This document shows, piece after piece, positions 15,678 to 22,184 of a stretch of DNA of 64,000 bases (position 1 is its first letter; each line of letters opens with the position of its first letter). The notes below the pieces were generated by a model that saw only the letters and a program-made list of their open reading frames with translations, was not told the DNA's origin and did no database searches. This DNA is from Bifidobacterium sp. ESL0732 (GTDB taxonomy: Bacteria > Actinomycetota > Actinomycetes > Actinomycetales > Bifidobacteriaceae): the NCBI RefSeq assembly GCF_029395535.1, contig NZ_CP113920.1, positions 992,001 through 1,056,000 on the forward strand, read 5' to 3'. The translations under genes and the position numbers were made by a program.

Positions 15678-16822
15678 TGAACAAATTACCTGAACGCTGG
15701 ATGGTTTCAGGCAATTCCGAACTCTGGCGGCAGTGCCATGCATCGACATTGGTGCGGTCGCCGGAGAGCGGGGTCGTTACTGTCGCTTGGTTTGCCGGCG
15801 CCCATGAAGGGGCAGTCGACAATGCTATCTGGATGAGCCGGGGAATACCCGCAGGTCCTTGGGACGCGCCAAAAGTCGTGATGCGTGGACACCGTAGGGC
15901 CTGGTGGAACCCGGTGCTTGCCTACGGTCCCGATCGTAGACTGTGGCTTTTTGCAAAAAATGGTCCACAAATCTCATATTGGAAGACGTGGTATCGCGTT
16001 TCGGATGATGACGGGGAAACCTGGAGCGTTGAACGTGAACTGGTTCCCGATGATGACCAAGGAGGTAGAGGGCCGGTCAAGAACCCGCCTCTGGTGACCT
16101 CCTTGGGTACGTGGGTCGCGCCCAATTCAATAGAATCCGGCGGAGACAACCCGCAATGGAACTGTCGTTTCGACATCAGCCGAGATAGCGGTCGTACATG
16201 GCAGCTTCGTCGTGTTCCGCTGAACCGCTCGAAGCTCAAAGGAGCGGGAATCATACAACCTACCCTTTGGGAGATGAAAAATCGGTCCGGCAATGACGGT
16301 ATGCCGACTCTTGTGGCTATGTGCCGTTCGACAGAAGGCAAGGCTTTCCGTACTGTCTCCAAGGATGACGGTTCAACGTGGAGCGAGGCTGTGACAGTGG
16401 ATCTGCCGCAGAATAACTCCGGCTTCTGCGCCGTCAAGCTTGATGAGGATGGTCGGACGGCAGCCATCGTGCATAACCCGGTCTCTGATTCTTGGGGTGC
16501 CCGATGCCCGCTTTCGATTTCCATCACCAAAGATGGCGGGTTGACTTGGCGTCAGTGCTACACCATTGAGGACGGCAAGACGTCGCTCATGATCCCGACA
16601 GGTAGCCATATGCCGCAATTACACACATCGGCCGATGCGGTTGAAGGATATACCGGTAATGACGGAGGCATTATCACCTCTGGCATTAATGAATATTCAT
16701 ATCCAACCGCAATACGAACGGATGATGACGAGTTGCTGGTCAGCTATACATGGCAGCGCCGTGCAATCGTTGTGGCTCGTGTCCCTCTTGATGCACTCAA
16801 AGCCGAATATGACAAAGCCTGA
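15677..16822 (+). CDS. Cytoplasmic sialidase-fold protein (BNR/Asp-box family)
   Basis: 381 residues with four clear Asp-boxes (S/T-x-D-x-G-x-T-W) starting at residues 109, 168, 228 and 284, spaced as in a six-bladed sialidase propeller. The N-terminal CHASTLVRSPESGVVTVAWFAG-type segment and later SHMPQLH and NEYSYPTAIR stretches fit the BNR_2-type group. No signal peptide or membrane segment, so it acts on something already imported. True sialidases use an arginine triad, Tyr/Glu and Asp; I cannot verify these here, and many relatives have other or unknown substrates, including Kdo hydrolases. ATG overlaps the transporter stop by one base. Confidence 0.8.
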   Translation: MNKLPERWMVSGNSELWRQCHASTLVRSPESGVVTVAWFAGAHEGAVDNAIWMSRGIPAGPWDAPKVVMRGHRRAWWNPVLAYGPDRRLWLFAKNGPQISYWKTWYRVSDDDGETWSVERELVPDDDQGGRGPVKNPPLVTSLGTWVAPNSIESGGDNPQWNCRFDISRDSGRTWQLRRVPLNRSKLKGAGIIQPTLWEMKNRSGNDGMPTLVAMCRSTEGKAFRTVSKDDGSTWSEAVTVDLPQNNSGFCAVKLDEDGRTAAIVHNPVSDSWGARCPLSISITKDGGLTWRQCYTIEDGKTSLMIPTGSHMPQLHTSADAVEGYTGNDGGIITSGINEYSYPTAIRTDDDELLVSYTWQRRAIVVARVPLDALKAEYDKA

Positions 16823-16874
16823 GTGTGTCGAACAGAAAAGATGCCATTCATTTATGAATGATGAAGGAAGTTTT

Positions 16875-17495
16875 ATGACTGAGAAAAAGGAAATCGTTTC
16901 GTTGATTGAGGAGGTGTTTCATTCCGAGGTCGAGGCCATAGAGGACGTGGAGAGTCATGTTGATTGCGCGTATACCGATGCCGTCGAATTGATTTTGTCC
17001 GGCAAAGGAAGAGTGATATTTACCGGCGTCGGTAAATCCGGCCACATTGGTTCAAAACTTGCAGCCACATATGCGAGTCTTGGGATTCCCTCATTCTTTA
17101 TGCATTCGACCGAAGCCGTCCATGGAGATTTGGGGATGGTTACCAAAGAGGATATCGTGATTGCCATTTCCAACAGTGGAGAGACCAATGAAGTGCTTCG
17201 CGTCATTCCTTCGCTTAAGGCCAAGGGCGTGAAAATCATCTCAATCACTGGGAATCGTGAATCCACACTGGCGAAAGCTTCGGACATTCCCATTGAGGTC
17301 CATGTCGACCATGAGGCCGACAAGTTCGATCTTGCTCCATCCAACAGTTCGACTGCCACTTTGGTGGCCGGTGATGCAATAGGACTGACGTTGTCCAGAC
17401 TCATCAACTTCTCCGAGCGAGATTTCGGATTGAACCACCCTGGCGGTGCACTTGGTAAAAGGCTCGTCGAACAAGGAGTCCTCAAGGAGATTTAG
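16875..17495 (+). CDS. KpsF/GutQ-type sugar-phosphate isomerase (arabinose-5-phosphate isomerase-like), SIS domain only
   Basis: 206 residues forming one SIS domain: GRVIFTGVGKSGHIGSKLAATYASLG, HSTEAVHGDLGM, ISNSGETNE, and SNSSTATLVAGDAIGLTL then RDFGLNHPGGALGKRL. These match D-arabinose-5-phosphate isomerases, which interconvert ribulose-5-P and arabinose-5-P. The tandem CBS domains of KdsD are missing. In Gram-negatives the enzyme feeds Kdo synthesis for LPS; here there is no LPS, and the pairing with an aldolase and ribokinase suggests the catabolic direction. ATG 16875 follows GAAGGAAG; an upstream frame extension is without ribosome site. It is one base from the kinase ATG. Confidence 0.85.
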   Translation: MTEKKEIVSLIEEVFHSEVEAIEDVESHVDCAYTDAVELILSGKGRVIFTGVGKSGHIGSKLAATYASLGIPSFFMHSTEAVHGDLGMVTKEDIVIAISNSGETNEVLRVIPSLKAKGVKIISITGNRESTLAKASDIPIEVHVDHEADKFDLAPSNSSTATLVAGDAIGLTLSRLINFSERDFGLNHPGGALGKRLVEQGVLKEI

Positions 17496-18422
17496 ATGCG
17501 CAAGATTCTGGTAATCGGAAGTTTCATGACAGACTTGGTGTTCCGTTCACATGAATTCGTGCGCGAGGGAGAAACCGTCACTGGTCTTTCATTCAATCGT
17601 TTCCCTGGAGGGAAAGGAGCGAATCAAGCGGTCGCCGCTGCGCGTTCCGGCGCTGAGGTCACTATGATGGGAAAACTCGGGAAAGATGATTTCGGTGAAG
17701 AACAGATAGCTTCATTGCAGGCTTCTGGCATCGATCATCATGCGGTCTTGTTTACCGACGAGGCGGTTTCTGGCGTTGGCAATCCTCAGCTGGATGACCA
17801 TGGACGTAATCGCATCGTCATTATTCCAGGAGCGAATTCACTGTTCACCCCGGTAGAGATAGAACATATGGAGTCATTGATTGAGGACAATGATATCATC
17901 GTTCTGCAGCTTGAAATACCTCTGGAAACGGTGTATCGGGCAATCGAGATCGCTCATCGACGCGATAAGACGATCATTCTCAATCCCGCACCGGCACAAC
18001 GGATTGATGCGAAACATGCTTCCATGGTCAATTGGATTGTTCCCAATGAACACGAGGCTGAAACATTGAGCGGCATCCGGGTCGATTCTTTGCAATCGGC
18101 TGAACGAGCGTCGGAAAAGCTGATGAGGCAGGGCTTCGGCAATGTCGTCATCACACTTGGCTCACACGGTTCTTTCTATAAGACCGCGGATGCTGAAGAT
18201 AAGATAGATGCGTTTGAAGTCAACGCAGTCGATTCAACTGCAGCCGGTGACGAGTTCATCGGAGCATTTGCCAGCCAGATAGCCAAAGACTCCGATATTT
18301 CCAATGCCTTGGTATATTCATCGGCTGCTTCTGCTCTTGCGGTCACAAAATTAGGAGCGCAAGCCTCACTTCCGACCAGTCAGGAAATCGAAGCCTTTTT
18401 GCATGAGCGGAATGCGGTTTAG
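17496..18422 (+). CDS. Ribokinase-like PfkB sugar kinase
   Basis: 308 residues with the ribokinase pattern: GSFMTDLVFRSHEFVREGETV, FPGGKGANQAVAAARSGAEV, AVSGVGNPQLDDHGRN, ILNPAPAQ, WIVPNEHEAETLSG. The C-terminal anion-hole motif reads DSTAAGDEF (residues 246-254), with Ala249 in place of the usual Gly of GAGD; catalytic Asp252 is kept. Ribokinases phosphorylate ribose at O5, and some also take D-arabinose. The gene follows the KpsF-type isomerase with no gap, so its product is probably that isomerase's substrate, arabinose-5-P. A strong terminator follows. Confidence 0.88.
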   Translation: MRKILVIGSFMTDLVFRSHEFVREGETVTGLSFNRFPGGKGANQAVAAARSGAEVTMMGKLGKDDFGEEQIASLQASGIDHHAVLFTDEAVSGVGNPQLDDHGRNRIVIIPGANSLFTPVEIEHMESLIEDNDIIVLQLEIPLETVYRAIEIAHRRDKTIILNPAPAQRIDAKHASMVNWIVPNEHEAETLSGIRVDSLQSAERASEKLMRQGFGNVVITLGSHGSFYKTADAEDKIDAFEVNAVDSTAAGDEFIGAFASQIAKDSDISNALVYSSAASALAVTKLGAQASLPTSQEIEAFLHERNAV

Positions 18423-18462
18423 TATCCTCTGAACTTGCCAAAGCAACGTGCATAACATTATT

Positions 18463-18513
18463 GCGGAGGACGTAGGGAATATTGGTATCGTTTCCTATGC
18501 CCTCCGCTTTTTT
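18463..18513 (+). terminator. Terminator of the sugar-acid operon
   Basis: GCGGAGG-type arm (18463-18479) pairs with CCTATGCCCTCCGC (up to 18507), allowing G:U pairs, followed by six T. It closes the 13.3-18.4 kb operon. Confidence 0.85.
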
Positions 18514-18607
18514 CCTGACAGATTTTGGTGTGTTGGTGGAGTCAATGCACACACTGTGCAATGCTATAATTCTCAAAATCTGTTATACATATTTGTATGG
18601 ATATGCA

Positions 18608-18651
18608 AGAGGTTGCTTCCTAAAGAGTTAACTCAATGGGAAACAACCTCT
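18608..18651. other. Nested inverted repeats before the ackA 3' end
   Basis: AGAGGTTG (18608-18615) pairs with CAACCTCT (18644-18651); a second, perfect palindrome GAGTTAACTC (18625-18634) sits in its loop. There is no T-tract. A further weak stem, TGATTGC/GCAATCA (18669-18713), may end the ackA transcript from the other strand. Confidence 0.4.
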
Positions 18652-18721
18652 CACTGTTATATATGACGTGATTGCTCAACAAGGCGGCATGCATCTTGTG
18701 TCTTATGCAATCAAGCTTATA

Positions 18722-19951
18722 TTACTTCTTGAAGACGTTGCCGTAGCTGTCCTTGCCCTCGGTCGCGATCTTGTCGGCCTTGTGAGCGATGGCCAGCTCC
18801 TCGTTGGTGGGGATGACGGCGATGATCACCGAGCTGTCGGGCGTGGAGATGATGCGCGGTTCCTTGGAACGAGCGTCGTTCTTGGCCTTGTCGAGCTTCA
18901 CGCCGAACGGAGCGAGACGCTCGCAGACGTGGGCACGCACGTTGTTGTCGTTCTCGCCGACGCCGGCGGTGAAAGTAATCACGTCCACGCCGCCCATTTG
19001 AGCGGTGTAGTTGCCGATATAGCCGACGATGCGGTGGATGTAGATATCCATGGCGAGAATAGCGTCTTCGTTGCCTTCGCTGATGAGGCGATCGACCTCG
19101 CGCATGTCGCCATAGCCGGTCATGCCGGTCATGCCGGATTTCTTGTTGAAGAGTTCATCGATTTCGTCCACATTCATGTGGGCGTTGCGGATGAGATGGA
19201 AGACGGCAGCCGGGTCGATGTCACCGGTGCGTCCGCCCATCACCAGGCCTTCGAGCGGGGTCAAGCCCATGGAGGTGTCGATTGGACGGCCGGAAATCTG
19301 AGCGGAGGCGGAAGCGCCATTGCCGATGTGCAGCACAATCTGCTTCAGGCCTTCGGCAGGCTTGCCGACGACTCCGGGGACGACGCTGCCGATGTACTCG
19401 TGGCTGGTGCCGTGGGCGCCATAACGGCGGATCTTGTACTTCTCGGCGACTTCCTTGTTGAGCGCATAGGTGCTGGCTTCCTTCGGAAGCTGGAAGAAGA
19501 AGGAGGAATCGAAGACAAAAATCTGCGGGACGTCGGGCAGAAGCTGTTCCATGACTTCGGCGCCAGTGGCCTCAGGGCCGTTGTGCAGCGGCGCGAGCAC
19601 GGCAAGGTCCTTGACCTGCTGAATGGTCTTGTCGTTCACGAGCGCCGGCTGCGGGAAGACGGAGCCGCCTTGCACCACGCGGTGACCGACTGCGACGATG
19701 CCGGATTCCTGAAGATCGGGGCCGTATTCCTTGAAGAAGCCAAGGACGCGCTTCAAACCGTCGGCATGGGTCTTGATTGGCTCTTCGAGCTCGTGTTTCT
19801 CACCCTTGTATTCGTGCTTGTAATGGCCATCGATGGGTTCACCGATTTTCTCCACGAGGCCGCTTGCGAGAGCATCCCCGCTTCCTAAATCCACCAGCTG
19901 ATACTTAATCGAGCTGGAACCGGCATTGATGACAAGGACGGTTTTCGCCAT
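18722..19951 (-). CDS. ackA: Acetate kinase
   Basis: 409 residues: last step of the bifid shunt, acetyl-P plus ADP to acetate plus ATP. Motifs: VLVINAGSSSIKYQLVD at the N terminus, VGHRVVQGG, FDSSFFFQLP, RRYGAHGTSHEYI, VLHIGNGASASAQ, DTSMGLTPLEGLVMGGRTGDIDP, FTAGVGENDNNVR. Complete and typical in length. ATG with GGAGGATG upstream. In most bifidobacteria I know of, pta is the neighbour; here pta lies 7.6 kb away beyond the glycyl-radical locus. Confidence 0.97.
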   Translation of the reverse strand: MAKTVLVINAGSSSIKYQLVDLGSGDALASGLVEKIGEPIDGHYKHEYKGEKHELEEPIKTHADGLKRVLGFFKEYGPDLQESGIVAVGHRVVQGGSVFPQPALVNDKTIQQVKDLAVLAPLHNGPEATGAEVMEQLLPDVPQIFVFDSSFFFQLPKEASTYALNKEVAEKYKIRRYGAHGTSHEYIGSVVPGVVGKPAEGLKQIVLHIGNGASASAQISGRPIDTSMGLTPLEGLVMGGRTGDIDPAAVFHLIRNAHMNVDEIDELFNKKSGMTGMTGYGDMREVDRLISEGNEDAILAMDIYIHRIVGYIGNYTAQMGGVDVITFTAGVGENDNNVRAHVCERLAPFGVKLDKAKNDARSKEPRIISTPDSSVIIAVIPTNEELAIAHKADKIATEGKDSYGNVFKK

Positions 19952-20352
19952 TGTTTACATCCTCCATATAGATTAATTGACCCGTGGATGTTACCACGGC
20001 TACCAAGTTTTCAGTTTACTCACGAGCTGTTACAAAGACTCCTGGATTTCCGTCCGTTTTGGACCCGGGAAAGTTCAATATCCCGAAGTTTGTTCGGCGA
20101 TGATCTTCGCCAAAAATCTCGGTTGCTCTATTTTTTCAAGGGAATGAAAAAATACACACGTTGTATGAAAAAAATTGCTTATGTTTTTCCTTTAATATCG
20201 AGTAAAACCTTAAATAAGGCGATAAGAAGGAAAGCTTTCTTGTTGGGAATTTCATTTGCCGGACTTTAAATTGGAGATGAGCTTGATAGCTGGCGGTCCC
20301 TTTCAGGACCGTCCCATTTGAGATTAAAAGAAGTTAGGCAAGGAGGCTAAAT
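19952..20352. other. Divergent control region of ackA and the glycyl-radical operon
   Basis: 401 AT-rich bp. Two direct copies of ATGAAAAAA start at 20144 and 20165, 21 bp (two helical turns) apart, as expected for a DeoR-type repressor site. A stem-loop, CGGTCC (20294-20299) with GGACCG (20306-20311), lies in the likely leader of the kinase mRNA. Neither is followed by a T-tract. Confidence 0.4.
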
Positions 20353-21348
20353 ATGGAGAATAATCCAGAAGAGCGTAAGGACTTGGTATCGTTCGGTGAT
20401 ATCAATGCTGATTACACCCCAATTTTCCGCCGTGGTTTTTCCAAACAGCGTTGCTATGAGATGAACCTCGGAGGCACGGCATCGAATGTCGCCGTCGCTG
20501 CAGCAAGACTTGGTGCGAATACCTCATTCGTTGGCAAGGTCGGTGACGATTTCATGGGAAGGTTCCTGCGCAGGGAGCTGCAGAGCAACGGTGTGGATTG
20601 CAGTTCGCTGCTCACCGATCCTGATCTGTTCACTTCCCATGTGTTCGTCAGTCTTTTCAACGGGGAGCGCAGCTTCAGTTTTGCCGTCGATGGCAGCGCC
20701 TCGCTCAATGTCAATACTGATGAATTGGATCTTGACAAGGTTCTCAATACCCGCATGCTCTATGTGGCGGGCGTGAGTTTCGTCGATGCTCCTTTGGGTC
20801 GTACGGCGCATGTTTTGCTTTCCGAAGCCAAGAAACGCAATATCCCAGTGGCCATCGACATGAACTATCGTCCGACCGTCCACAAGTCCCCACAGAAACT
20901 GATCGACGCATTGAACGAGGAAATGAGCAATATATCAATCCTCAAGGGTTCCGTCGAAGATTTCGATGTCGTGTTCGGCACTCGTGATCTTGAAGCGGTG
21001 TCCCGTTTGGTCAACTCTAAGGGCGTGCGTCTGTTGATCATGACCGAAGATGCAAGAGGAGCCTCCTGGGCATGGGATGGCGAGGAGCACAGCATCAACG
21101 GATTCCGCACCAACCTGATCGACACCACCGGCGCAGGCGACTGTTTCATGGGCGCGTTCCTTTACACGCTTCTGCATCATTGCGATCTGTGCGACCTAAA
21201 GAAGGACGAGCTCAACGAGATGGTCCGTTTCGCCAACGCCGCAGCGTCGCTGTGCGTGGAAGGATACGGAGCCGTCGAAGCGATGCCGTATCCAGCCGAG
21301 GTCGAGGAACGCAATGAAAGCCAGACGATCGACGAAAGGAGTAAGTGA
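20353..21348 (+). CDS. PfkB-family carbohydrate kinase of the glycyl-radical locus
   Basis: 331 residues. Substrate site MNLGGTASNVAVAAARLGAN near the N terminus, VAIDMNYRPTVHKS in the middle, and the ATP/anion-hole motif DTTGAGDCF (residues 257-265; catalytic base Asp263). It resembles fructokinase/ribokinase-type kinases that phosphorylate a terminal hydroxyl of sugars or polyols. First gene of the operon, with AAGGAGG six bases before ATG. Given that the pathway appears to end in DeoC, its substrate should be a C5 compound; a pentitol is my best guess, deoxyribose or another sugar the alternative. Confidence 0.88.
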   Translation: MENNPEERKDLVSFGDINADYTPIFRRGFSKQRCYEMNLGGTASNVAVAAARLGANTSFVGKVGDDFMGRFLRRELQSNGVDCSSLLTDPDLFTSHVFVSLFNGERSFSFAVDGSASLNVNTDELDLDKVLNTRMLYVAGVSFVDAPLGRTAHVLLSEAKKRNIPVAIDMNYRPTVHKSPQKLIDALNEEMSNISILKGSVEDFDVVFGTRDLEAVSRLVNSKGVRLLIMTEDARGASWAWDGEEHSINGFRTNLIDTTGAGDCFMGAFLYTLLHHCDLCDLKKDELNEMVRFANAAASLCVEGYGAVEAMPYPAEVEERNESQTIDERSK

Positions 21349-21349
21349 G

Positions 21350-22093
21350 ATGAAAAGCATAAAACAGATGCATTGGTGGACCCTGGTCACCGATCGTGAG
21401 CAATGGACACTGAAACCCTATTCCCTGTTACGCAGAATCCTCGTCAATCTTGTCGGCGTCGTCATCGTCTCCATCGGCATCGGCGTCTGCAACGTCGGCT
21501 TCGTGGGCGTTGACCCGTACGCGGCGTTCCTGATGGCACTTTCCCATCTCACGGGCATCGCCTACACGTGGATGGTGCCTCTGGTGAACACGATTCTATT
21601 CATACTGATTGTTATTCCTTTCGATCGCTCGATTTTCGGCTTCGGCATGATCACCAACATGACGCTCGTAGGATTCTTCACTGATACGTTCACTTCGATC
21701 TACCATCACTTCTACAACCCGACGTTCTCTTGGTGGATTCTCGCGATTCATCTGGTCATCGGCCTGTTCTTCTTCTGCCTCGGCGTTTCCCTGCAGATTC
21801 GTCCGAACCTCGGTGCCTGCCCGTATGACGGTATCGCCCCCAGCCTGCACCGTCACTTCCCGAAGATCAGCTATCGCGTGTTCCGCACCTGCCAAGATAT
21901 CATCACGATTATCATCGCCGGCATCCTGATCAAGTTCAACCTCGGTATCGGCATCCTCGGTATCGGCACGATCATCATGGGATTCTTCATCGGCACCATC
22001 GTGGATTGGTTCAGCAAGCACTTCACCGAAAAACTCCTCGGTGTCCGTGGTGAGAACAACGAGCCTATCAAGAAGGCTGCACTCGCACAGTAA
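21350..22093 (+). CDS. YczE/YitT-like integral membrane protein, possible transporter
   Basis: 247 residues with about six hydrophobic helices; the pattern NLVGVVIVSIGIGVCNVGFVGVDPYAAFLMAL and later LGVSLQIRPNLGACPYDGIAP resembles the YczE/YyaS/YitT group of membrane proteins of unknown function. ATG 21350 is two bases after the kinase stop, with AAAGGAG upstream. No other transporter lies in this operon, so it may move the substrate across the membrane, but no family member with that activity is known to me. Confidence 0.7.
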   Translation: MKSIKQMHWWTLVTDREQWTLKPYSLLRRILVNLVGVVIVSIGIGVCNVGFVGVDPYAAFLMALSHLTGIAYTWMVPLVNTILFILIVIPFDRSIFGFGMITNMTLVGFFTDTFTSIYHHFYNPTFSWWILAIHLVIGLFFFCLGVSLQIRPNLGACPYDGIAPSLHRHFPKISYRVFRTCQDIITIIIAGILIKFNLGIGILGIGTIIMGFFIGTIVDWFSKHFTEKLLGVRGENNEPIKKAALAQ

Positions 22094-22184
22094 AACATCT
22101 TTACTTGCTACGGCTTTATCGGTCTGAAAAGGCAATGAGGCCATAGCGACATTGGTTATATGACGATGGAAAAAGGAGGTCATT

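Noticed and set aside
18668-19888. 406-codon frame antisense to ackA
   Set aside because: Mirror of ackA, same reason as for katA.
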